The notes beneath the pieces are model-generated. The model did not search any database and was not told the origin of the DNA. It saw only the letters and a list, made by a program, of their open reading frames with translations. From assembly GCA_027449585.1 (NCBI GenBank), contig DAIDLJ010000007.1:1-31712 (forward strand): DNA of 31,712 nucleotides. Reading direction: 5' to 3'. Every line of letters starts with the position of its first letter. Position 1 is the first letter of the stretch. Below, piece by piece: positions 1-6,826 of this stretch. Position numbers and translations under genes: made by a program. This DNA is from Microcaldota archaeon (GTDB lineage: Archaea; Micrarchaeota; Micrarchaeia; Micrarchaeales; CABMGC01).

Positions 1-78
1 AAATCGGTAGCGCTTGAACTCGGCTCACGTAACATACGCTGCAATGCTGTAGGAGGACTCTTAAGGTGGTCCTGGTAG
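1..78 (+). CDS. possible 3' end of an unrecognised gene
   Basis: Frame 1 is open from the window edge to a TAG at 76-78, giving 25 residues. The stretch ALELGSRNIRCNAV loosely recalls the middle of short-chain dehydrogenases, but in that family about 60 more residues would follow, so the match is probably chance or a broken gene. It overlaps the next small ORF by 13 bases. Nothing beyond an open frame supports it. Confidence 0.15.
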   Translation, partial: KSVALELGSRNIRCNAVGGLLRWSW

Positions 79-152
79 GCATAATCCTGCTTGGCATTCT
101 TGGATTTGTAATCTACCTGATAATAAACAATATTATACTTGCTTCTCCTTAA
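66..152 (+). CDS. very small membrane protein, SecE/Sec61-gamma-like tail
   Basis: This is a 28-residue ORF with a GTG start at 66, nine bases after a strong GGAGG ribosome site (52-56). Almost all of it is one membrane helix (VGIILLGILGFVIYLIINNI). The pattern, including the G-I-L-G-F kink and the polar NN before a final hydrophobic run, resembles the C-terminal helix of archaeal SecE/Sec61-gamma, the small subunit of the protein-conducting channel. SecE is normally about 60 residues with an amphipathic helix before this one. That part is absent: an in-frame TAA lies at 30-32. It could be a shortened SecE, a frameshifted one, or an unrelated one-helix peptide. The ribosome site argues that it is translated. 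Confidence 0.4.
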   Translation: MVLVGIILLGILGFVIYLIINNIILASP

Positions 153-181
153 GAACATCGGCACGTGTTCGCCGTGTTTTT

Positions 182-952
182 ATGAATATAAAGATAGACT
201 ATACAAGAAGTGCCCAGGACAATGCCGACCAGTACTTCCGGCTCTCTAAGAAGCTAAAGAAGAAGGTGGAAGGGGCTTCTATTGCAATATCCAACCTTGA
301 AAAGAAGAGGGACGAGATGGCCTCAAAACCCGCCAGGCAGATACGGATGAAGCGACTGGTGGCGAAGAAGTGGTACGAGAAATTCAATTGGTTCACAACT
401 AGCAACCTGATGCTTGCCATAGGCGGAAGGAGCGCATTGCAGAATGAGACGATAAACTCGAAGCACTTCGAGAATAACGATCTCTTCTTCCACGCGGACG
501 TTTTTGGCGCATCGGTGGTGGTTCTAAAAGAAGGGATAAACTCCACGCGCGAGATACGCGAAGAGGTCGCGCAGTTTGCAGCATGCTTCTCAAAGGCATG
601 GGAAAGCGGCGCGGCATCTGTAAATGTCTACTCGCTAAAGCGTGACCAGGTCTCCAAGTCAAAGGAGCACGGATCCCTTGGAACCGGAAGCTTCCTGCTC
701 GAAGGTGAAAGAGAGTGGTTCAAGGGTGTTGCGCTGGAACTGGCAGCCTACATGGATCATGAAGGCGCATTCCATGTTGTTCCGATGCAGACCTGCGTAT
801 CGCTCAAGATAAGGAAATATCTGCTGCTAAAACCAGGCAACACAAAGAAGTCCGACGCCGCAAAGACCCTTGCATCAAAGCTTGCCTTCGATGACCTGGA
901 TTACATAATGCAGCATCTGCCTGCTGGTGGATTCTCTATAAGAGAAACATGA
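182..952 (+). CDS. stand-alone NFACT-R protein (C-terminal half of RqcH/NEMF)
   Basis: 256 residues. Residues 5-50 form the second part of the RqcH coiled coil (SAQDNADQYFR...KKKVEGA). Residues 63-180 are an NFACT-R domain (DUF814), with KWYEKFNWF, IGGRSALQNE, NDLFFHADVFGA, QFAACFSKAW and LGTGSFLLEG in family order. The tail up to PAGGF also matches the end of archaeal RqcH. Full-length RqcH (about 650 residues) binds stalled 50S subunits and adds C-terminal tails to nascent chains. The N-terminal NFACT-N domain, which carries the residues needed for peptidyl-tRNA handling, is missing. The ORF opens exactly at the family's coiled-coil boundary, so this is a clean split rather than an obvious decay product. 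An NFACT-N partner would have to be encoded elsewhere. The next gene follows after 13 bases. Confidence 0.85.
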   Translation: MNIKIDYTRSAQDNADQYFRLSKKLKKKVEGASIAISNLEKKRDEMASKPARQIRMKRLVAKKWYEKFNWFTTSNLMLAIGGRSALQNETINSKHFENNDLFFHADVFGASVVVLKEGINSTREIREEVAQFAACFSKAWESGAASVNVYSLKRDQVSKSKEHGSLGTGSFLLEGEREWFKGVALELAAYMDHEGAFHVVPMQTCVSLKIRKYLLLKPGNTKKSDAAKTLASKLAFDDLDYIMQHLPAGGFSIRET

Positions 953-965
953 TCACGGTAATAAG

Positions 966-2183
966 ATGTTCTTTGGAAGAAAGGAGACTGTAGAGCCATT
1001 ACCGCTACCATCACTTTCTGCCCTGCTCGACCAGCTTTTCAACAAGAAGATGCGGCCTTTAGAGGAGAGATCGCAGGGGATAATAAGGGAGCTGCGCATG
1101 GCACACGGTCAGTTTATCAGCACATGCCTTGCATTCGAGAAGCTAGATGCTGAGCCGTACACCGAAGACATCTGGATGCCCAATATAAACGCGATAAAGA
1201 GCAACAAGGCGCAGTATGCAGCGGCATTGACAGATATCGCCAGCCACCTTGACCTGGAAGCGGATTCATCGATGAATATATACTCCAGATACCATGCCAT
1301 TCTCTCAAATGTGGAGCAGATGATGAACAGCATCATTAGGACAAACTCGAAGTTCAAGCAGTCATTCTACTGCTACTCGCGCTATCTGGGCGGGTTCAAG
1401 AAGGCATCCGCATATCTGGATAGGCTTATACTACTGTTCAGAAGCGAGCTCGAGAAGAGGTCTGCAGAGTTCGCCCAGTATACCCTAATAAAGGAGCACA
1501 TATCGCAGCTAAAAGCCCAAGGATCCGAGCTTGAAGCGCTTAATGAGGCAATCGCTGCCCTAAGGTCAAATTCAAAACCAATAGATAATGATCCGGTAGA
1601 GAAGATTGAATCTGAGACGAAGAAGAAGCTATCTGATAAGTCAACGGAGCTATTGGCGATAAGGGAAGAGGCATCAAGGATCTCGAGCAGGATAAGCCTG
1701 CTCACCGCGCCGCTAGAGCGGCCCTCAAGGAAGCTAGACCATCTCGCACTTAGGAAAAAGTCGCTGCATCTATTCCTAGAAGACCCTATCGGTGCCATAA
1801 AGGACGAGTCCGAATACCATGATTTCATGGAGCTATTACACGATCTCGAGAAGAATGTTGCTTCCGGCGCCATAGAGTCAAAAAACCCACAGGAGCTCTC
1901 AAATTCGATATCAATCCTGCTTAACTCAGATATCTACTACCTGATAACTTCCCTGAAGGATCTGGATCATAAACGGCTTGAGGTACATGCGCAGATAAGG
2001 GAGCTTGATAGAATACTCGAGGAGCTTTATTCGGGAAGAAGAAGCGTTGCAAATGCGCATCAGCAGATACTGCTTATGGAAGTCGAGATAAAACGAATCT
2101 TAAGTTCAAGGCAGTCTCTAAAGGATGAGATAGAGAAGGGATTCTCCCTAAACTATGGAAAATTAATCTCTATAACGGCCTAG
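966..2183 (+). CDS. unknown coiled-coil protein
   Basis: 405 residues, not recognised. The N-terminus (MFFGRKE, then a proline-rich PLPLPSLSALLDQL) is followed by an almost wholly helical protein. Likely coiled coils lie at about 150-250 and 320-395, with many Glu/Lys/Leu/Ser heptad-like runs. I see no signal peptide, no membrane helix, and no Walker motif that would mark an SMC or Rad50 ATPase. It starts 13 bases after the RqcH fragment on the same strand, so the two are probably co-transcribed and may act together. Automatic labels such as 'SMC-like' or 'exonuclease' would rest on coiled-coil composition only. The real role is unknown. Confidence 0.7.
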   Translation: MFFGRKETVEPLPLPSLSALLDQLFNKKMRPLEERSQGIIRELRMAHGQFISTCLAFEKLDAEPYTEDIWMPNINAIKSNKAQYAAALTDIASHLDLEADSSMNIYSRYHAILSNVEQMMNSIIRTNSKFKQSFYCYSRYLGGFKKASAYLDRLILLFRSELEKRSAEFAQYTLIKEHISQLKAQGSELEALNEAIAALRSNSKPIDNDPVEKIESETKKKLSDKSTELLAIREEASRISSRISLLTAPLERPSRKLDHLALRKKSLHLFLEDPIGAIKDESEYHDFMELLHDLEKNVASGAIESKNPQELSNSISILLNSDIYYLITSLKDLDHKRLEVHAQIRELDRILEELYSGRRSVANAHQQILLMEVEIKRILSSRQSLKDEIEKGFSLNYGKLISITA

Positions 2184-2197
2184 TCCCGTAAGCACTG

Positions 2198-2722
2198 TCA
2201 CTTTTTCTTCTTTCCACGCGCTATTGCTTTTTTAATGAAGTCCTGTGCACGTGCCGCATCATCCCATCCTTCAAGCTTGACCCACTTTCCAGGCTCGATG
2301 TTCTTGTAATAAGAATAGAAGTGCACTATCTTTCCCTTTATTGATTCGCTTAGGTCCTTGATGTCCTGTATGTGTGCAAGCTCCGGATCCACCTTCTCCA
2401 CAGGCACGGCCATTATCTTAGTATCCACTCCTTCCTCGTCACGCATGAGCAGTACCCCTATGGGCCTTACCATCACCATCGTCCCGCTATTGAACGCGGC
2501 AGAACTTATGACCATTATGTCGATCGGATCGCCATCCTCACCAAGAGTCCCAGGCACGAAACCGTAATTATACGGGTAGACCATCGATGTAAATAGTATT
2601 CTGTCGACCTTTATCACGCCCGTCTTTTCATCCAATTCGTACTTTATATTACTGCCTCTGGGTATCTCTATGAACGCACGGACCTTTCTTGGTGCCTCCT
2701 CTCCTGCATCTAGCTCCAACAT
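2198..2722 (-). CDS. ppa: inorganic pyrophosphatase (family I)
   Basis: Soluble cytoplasmic pyrophosphatase, hydrolysing pyrophosphate to two phosphates and so pulling nucleotide-using reactions forward. The signature acidic motif is present as EDGDPIDIMVI, preceded by FIEIPRGSNIKYE and MVYPYNYGFVPGT, all typical of family I. I place the start at the ATG at 2720-2722, giving 174 residues, the usual length. The frame stays open a further 23 codons upstream, but that part crosses the TATA element and does not look like the family. The gene ends in a Lys-rich tail. It is divergent from CTP synthase, itself a pyrimidine-nucleotide enzyme, and the two starts share one promoter core. Confidence 0.93.
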   Translation of the reverse strand: MLELDAGEEAPRKVRAFIEIPRGSNIKYELDEKTGVIKVDRILFTSMVYPYNYGFVPGTLGEDGDPIDIMVISSAAFNSGTMVMVRPIGVLLMRDEEGVDTKIMAVPVEKVDPELAHIQDIKDLSESIKGKIVHFYSYYKNIEPGKWVKLEGWDDAARAQDFIKKAIARGKKKK

Positions 2723-2752
2723 GTTAACACAGTACAATATTTTCAAGAAAGA

Positions 2753-2758
2753 TTTAAA
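2753..2758. promoter_or_regulatory. shared bidirectional TATA element
   Basis: The palindrome TTTAAA is flanked on both sides by AAAG-rich BRE-like sequence (GAAAGA to the left; GAAAGGC read from the right on the minus strand). Its centre is 26 bases from the pyrG ATG at 2782 and 33 bases from the pyrophosphatase ATG at 2722. Both distances fit archaeal TATA-to-start spacing for leaderless or near-leaderless mRNAs. No other TATA-like element lies in the 59-base gap. Confidence 0.7.
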
Positions 2759-2781
2759 GCCTTTCTCAAGCCAATAGCAGC

Positions 2782-4398
2782 ATGCAGACAAAGTATGTCG
2801 TGATTCTAGGCTCGCTTATGAGCGGCCTTGGCAAGGGAGTCGTCACGTCATCGCTCCTCAAAATATTCGATTTCTACGATTACAAGGCCCTTCCGATAAA
2901 ATTCGATGGATACCTCAATTTCGATTCAGGCACCATGAATCCATTCCAGCATGGCGAGGTCTTTGTCCTTGACGACAAGAGCGAGGTCGACATGGACTTT
3001 GGCATATACGAGCGCTTTCTTGGAAGGAGCCTGACAGGGGACCTCTCGATAACCGGGGGCAAGCTCTTTGGCTCAATAATATCAAAGGAGCGCCACGGAA
3101 GCTATCTGGGCGAGACGGTCCAGATAATCCCGCACGTCACAGACCAGATAATAAAAAGCGTAGAGAAGGTCGCCGCAGAAAAGAAGCCCCACGTGATGGT
3201 GATCGAAGTGGGCGGGACCGTGGGCGACATAGAGAACAGCTACTTCATAGAGGCGATGCGCCAGCTTGCGCTAAAGCATGAGGTCGTATTCATAAACCTC
3301 ACCTATCTTCCGACTCTGGATGTGGTCGGCGAGCAGAAGACCAAGCCAGCGCAGATAGGCTTTAGGCTCCTGCTCCAGGACGGCATACGCGCAAGCTTCA
3401 TAATATGCAGGTCCTCGTCAAAACTACTTGACAGCACAAAGGAGAAGCTTGCGCTGTTTGCGAACCTAACAAAAGACAGAATAATCGACGACCAGGATCA
3501 GGCCACCCTCTACAACCTTCCGCTCCACTTCATGGATATTGGCTTTGACAGGCTGCTATTGAAGGACCTTGGCCTGAAGTCCGACAGGCTCAATCTGCCA
3601 AAAGTATCCGAGTGGAACAGTAATGTGGAAAAGACAGTAAGGCCAAAGGGCGAGGTCAATATAGCGATAGTCGGAAAGTATACGCATCTTAAGGATTCAT
3701 ATGCAAGCGTAAAGGAGTCTGTCATACATGCAGCTTTGAAGCATGATGTCAGGGCGAACATCGACTGGGTGGAGTCGTCAGATTTCGAGAAGAAATCAGA
3801 TTTCGAAAGGATCAACAATGCAGACGCTGTGATCGTGACAGGAGGTTTTGGGAAGCGCGGCACAGAAGGAATGATAAACATAATAGAGCACGCGCGCAGG
3901 GAAAAAATACCATATCTTGGCCTTTGCCTGGGCATGCAGCTCATGGCAGTAGAGTATGCGAGGAATGTAGCGGGGCTTAAGGATGCGAATTCGGCAGAGT
4001 TTAAGCCTGATGCAAAGAATAGGATAATAGTTCTTTTAGATTCGCAAAAGAGGATAACGGACAAGGGAGGCACCATGCGTCTTGGCGCCCAGGAGTGCGT
4101 GCTCACAGACACGCAGTCCATAGCCTACAGGTCGTATCGCTCAAAGAGGATAAGCGAGAGGCACCGGCACAGGTACGAGTTCAACAACCAGTATCTTGAA
4201 CTGCTCAAGAAGAACGGTCTGAAGATAACAGGAATGACTCCTGACCGGTCCCTTGTCGAGTTCATAGAATGGAAAGACTCATTTGGGATAGGCACTCAGT
4301 CTCATCCTGAACTAAAGTCAAGGTTCGAGAATCCATCCCCACTCTTCCTAAGCCTTATCGGAGCCGCAAAAGAGAGGAGAAAGTCTAAGTCTAACTGA
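2782..4398 (+). CDS. pyrG: CTP synthase
   Basis: 538 residues. It makes CTP from UTP, ATP and glutamine. The synthase half (1 to about 265) shows the P-loop-like GLGKG, TMNPFQHGEVF, QIIPHVTDQI and IEVGGTVGDIE. The glutaminase half (about 290-538) has the nucleophile in GLCLGMQ (Cys382) and the His-Glu pair in SHPE (His508, Glu510), so both halves look active. The synthase half diverges at places normally near-invariant: DGYLNFDSGTM where DPY.N.DPGTM is usual, FGIYERF for LGHYERF, and KTKPAQIGF for KTKPTQHSV. The lysines and glutamine of that last motif are kept. The start follows the shared TATA element at leaderless spacing. The gene overlaps the convergent glycosyltransferase by 8 bases at the stops. 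Confidence 0.95.
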   Translation: MQTKYVVILGSLMSGLGKGVVTSSLLKIFDFYDYKALPIKFDGYLNFDSGTMNPFQHGEVFVLDDKSEVDMDFGIYERFLGRSLTGDLSITGGKLFGSIISKERHGSYLGETVQIIPHVTDQIIKSVEKVAAEKKPHVMVIEVGGTVGDIENSYFIEAMRQLALKHEVVFINLTYLPTLDVVGEQKTKPAQIGFRLLLQDGIRASFIICRSSSKLLDSTKEKLALFANLTKDRIIDDQDQATLYNLPLHFMDIGFDRLLLKDLGLKSDRLNLPKVSEWNSNVEKTVRPKGEVNIAIVGKYTHLKDSYASVKESVIHAALKHDVRANIDWVESSDFEKKSDFERINNADAVIVTGGFGKRGTEGMINIIEHARREKIPYLGLCLGMQLMAVEYARNVAGLKDANSAEFKPDAKNRIIVLLDSQKRITDKGGTMRLGAQECVLTDTQSIAYRSYRSKRISERHRHRYEFNNQYLELLKKNGLKITGMTPDRSLVEFIEWKDSFGIGTQSHPELKSRFENPSPLFLSLIGAAKERRKSKSN

Positions 4399-5095
4399 AA
4401 AATGATCTGAAGAGAAGCAGGCCCTGCCTTATTCCTGCCTTTGAAGCACCATACTTTCTGACACCAAAAGAGTATGGCACCTCTCCAACACTCATCTCCT
4501 TGTTCCCAACGCACTTCATGAAGTCAAATAGTATCTTGTATCCTCCGTCAACGAACCTGCCCCTGTTCTCCTTGTAGGTTTTTACGAAAAGTCTCCTGTC
4601 CACTCCAAAGAAGCCTGAGAATATGTCATCGCACCTGCTCCTTCCTGTTGCGACAAGTATCCCATAGCCTATCCATATGAGCACCTTTGATATGATCTTC
4701 CTGTGCACCTCCCATTTCCTCACATCCGCCCTCACTGCGACTACCAGGTCATCTCCCGCTGCAAGTTTTGCTGCAACCTTCCCGACTACCTCAACCGGAT
4801 GCTGCAGGTCTGCGTCCATTACTATGCAATATCTGGTCCGGCTATCTCTTATCCCGTCAACTGCGCTTGCGGTAAGCCCTCTCTTAAGTCCTGCGCCACG
4901 CCTGTCAAAGAACGACACCTTCCTGTTTCTCCTTGATATTCTTCTGACTATCTCCGGCGTGCCATCAACAGATCCGTCATCAGAGACCAGAATGCTTATG
5001 CCTTCGTAGCTCAGGAGCAGCCTCTGTATCAAAGTGCCTATCGTCTCCTTTTCATTTAGGGTCGGAAGTATTACAGTAAATTCATCATATCTCAT
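4391..5095 (-). CDS. GT2 glycosyltransferase, dolichol-phosphate-mannose-synthase type
   Basis: 234 residues with a GT-A fold. The opening VILPTLNE, SDDGSVDGT (39-46) and the metal-binding DADLQHP (94-100) are the standard GT2 landmarks. Dpm1-type enzymes move a sugar from a nucleotide donor to a polyprenyl phosphate on the cytoplasmic face. No C-terminal membrane helices follow, as in the short soluble-type Dpm1. The ATG overlaps the flippase stop as ATGA (5092-5095), so translation is coupled to that gene. Together with the flippase and the divergent GT-C protein, this points to lipid-linked glycan assembly for surface or protein glycosylation. The exact donor sugar cannot be read from the sequence. 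Confidence 0.88.
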   Translation of the reverse strand: MRYDEFTVILPTLNEKETIGTLIQRLLLSYEGISILVSDDGSVDGTPEIVRRISRRNRKVSFFDRRGAGLKRGLTASAVDGIRDSRTRYCIVMDADLQHPVEVVGKVAAKLAAGDDLVVAVRADVRKWEVHRKIISKVLIWIGYGILVATGRSRCDDIFSGFFGVDRRLFVKTYKENRGRFVDGGYKILFDFMKCVGNKEMSVGEVPYSFGVRKYGASKAGIRQGLLLFRSFFS

Positions 5096-6708
5096 TTAGC
5101 CACCAAGCCGCAAAGGCGGCCATACAGATACTGCGAATAGCCAAAGAAGCCGTCGAATACCTTGCTCACTCTTCCAAGCCTGTTTGTCGCATTGCGCATT
5201 GCTATTATGTCCTTCTCGTCCATAGCCCTGAAGAGTATGAGCAATGCCGGGTATATTGCAACTGCAACTACGCCAGTTATCGCAAGTTCTGTAAGGTATA
5301 TCAGCGGTATGTGCTGGAGCAGTATGAAGTCGTTTATGATGGTGTACACTATCAGAAGTATTGCGCCAAGCACTAGGTTTGTGATGTAGAGCAGCAAGAG
5401 CTTCTTGGTTTCAAGCCTTATTCCAAAGTGCGTGCGGGCATCCCGTGCGAAAAATATCGCCTCTATCGCATTGCCAAGGAAGAATATCGTGAATATGGCC
5501 CCTATCACCTGGAACTTAGGCACAAGCAGTATCATGAATACCAGCTGGAAGACTGCCGATACAAAATTCACCATCATGACGCTCTTAGTATGATTGCCGG
5601 ATATAAGCAATTCGCTTATGTACGTGCCGAAAAGTCCTATCATCGTGCCAAGTGCTATGAGGGTCAGAAAGAACGGCGCAGTCGCGTATTTGCCTCCGAC
5701 CAGAAGGTTCATTCCCGGAGCGGCCATGACCCCAACGAATATTATCAAAGGCAGCATCGGTATTAGCGCGAAATGTATTATCCTATTGTAAATGCTGTTT
5801 ATTCCGTCTCCCTTGTCCATTGCCTTTGCGGTCGTGAATATTGGCAGCAGTCCGCTGCCAAATGCGCCGTAGAGCATAGAGAGCAGTGCGAGCCCCTTGG
5901 ACGCCGCTCCGTAATTCCCAAGGGAAGCGGTGCCTATGTAGAGCCCGAGAAAGAGTATCGAGAAGTTCTGCATTCCAGTGTTAAGGAAGTTTGTGGCTGC
6001 AAGAGGCCAGACCACTCCGAAGACCTCACGCAGGTCACTTTTTGATGGGATGTATATGCTCAGGCTGAAAGACTGCGCAAGCACGCGAATCACAAAGTAG
6101 GCGCCTATTATCGCACCTATAAGGTAGCCTATTAGCATGGCTGCAATGGCGCCTATGACTCCGAACTTTATGGCGAGCACTACGCTAAGCGCAAGCTGCA
6201 GGATGTCGACAAGGACGTTGACTATTGATGCAAGCCCGGTCCGTGAGAATCCTATCAGGGCGCTTACTGCAAGCGTGTTTAGCACATTGAATATTATGGA
6301 TCCGGCCGCCACCATGAGTATCACCGGGCTTATTGTTATGTGCGTGTATAAGGTTGCGAGATAGCCGCTTATCCCAATACCAAAGAGCGTGAGCAGCAGG
6401 CTTATGCTACCGGATATTACGTATCCGCTGGTTAGCGCCTTGAGTATCCCCTGGCCGTCTTTTTTGTAAGCGAGTTTGGCAAGCGCCGTGCTAAAGTATG
6501 CGCCGACACCGAAGGCCAGAAATCCATTGACCAGGGTCGCAAATCCGAAGGCAAACGTGTATATTCCGTATTGGCTCGGCCCGAGCAGCCTTGCTACCAC
6601 TATGAATGTCATTGCGGTGAAGATGACTCCGAATCCCTGCCCTACAAAGAGCGGATAAAGTATCTTCGCGGCACGGACTCCGACGCCTTCCTCCTGCGAT
6701 CCAGCCAT
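5092..6708 (-). CDS. polysaccharide/lipid-linked oligosaccharide flippase (Wzx/MVF type)
   Basis: 538 residues and almost entirely membrane, with about 12-14 helices. The N-terminus (KILYPLFVGQGFGVIFTAMT, then VVARLLGPSQYGIY) is the classic start of the polysaccharide-synthesis/MOP-superfamily flippases, which turn lipid-linked sugars from the cytoplasmic to the outer face. The last 50 or so residues form a basic cytoplasmic tail. It is the first gene of a two-gene minus-strand operon with the GT2 enzyme (ATGA overlap). A TATA-like element about 29 bases upstream fits a leaderless start at 6708. Family assignment is firm; substrate is inferred from the neighbours. Confidence 0.9.
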   Translation of the reverse strand: MAGSQEEGVGVRAAKILYPLFVGQGFGVIFTAMTFIVVARLLGPSQYGIYTFAFGFATLVNGFLAFGVGAYFSTALAKLAYKKDGQGILKALTSGYVISGSISLLLTLFGIGISGYLATLYTHITISPVILMVAAGSIIFNVLNTLAVSALIGFSRTGLASIVNVLVDILQLALSVVLAIKFGVIGAIAAMLIGYLIGAIIGAYFVIRVLAQSFSLSIYIPSKSDLREVFGVVWPLAATNFLNTGMQNFSILFLGLYIGTASLGNYGAASKGLALLSMLYGAFGSGLLPIFTTAKAMDKGDGINSIYNRIIHFALIPMLPLIIFVGVMAAPGMNLLVGGKYATAPFFLTLIALGTMIGLFGTYISELLISGNHTKSVMMVNFVSAVFQLVFMILLVPKFQVIGAIFTIFFLGNAIEAIFFARDARTHFGIRLETKKLLLLYITNLVLGAILLIVYTIINDFILLQHIPLIYLTELAITGVVAVAIYPALLILFRAMDEKDIIAMRNATNRLGRVSKVFDGFFGYSQYLYGRLCGLVAK

Positions 6709-6733
6709 TCTTCAACCAGAAACAATTATAAGA

Positions 6734-6745
6734 ATAAAGCTTTAT
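6734..6745. promoter_or_regulatory. palindromic TATA region between flippase and GT-C gene
   Basis: ATAAAGCTTTAT is a perfect 12-base palindrome lying between two divergent genes. Its minus-strand half (CTTTAT) is about 29 bases from the flippase ATG at 6708. Its plus-strand half runs on into TTTATATTA (6741-6749), which would start a transcript near 6770, ahead of the plus-strand gene. It is a second case of a divergent pair served by one symmetric core. Confidence 0.5.
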
Positions 6746-6826
6746 ATTATCCCATATCCAACTTAATTCTGCCATTATTGGCAACAACGGGCGTTCATTT
6801 TGAAACAAAAAATCAAGGACTATTTG

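Noticed and set aside
2723..2791. N-terminal extension of the pyrophosphatase frame
   Set aside because: It would cross the shared TATA element and overlap the pyrG start; the shorter product has the family's normal length.
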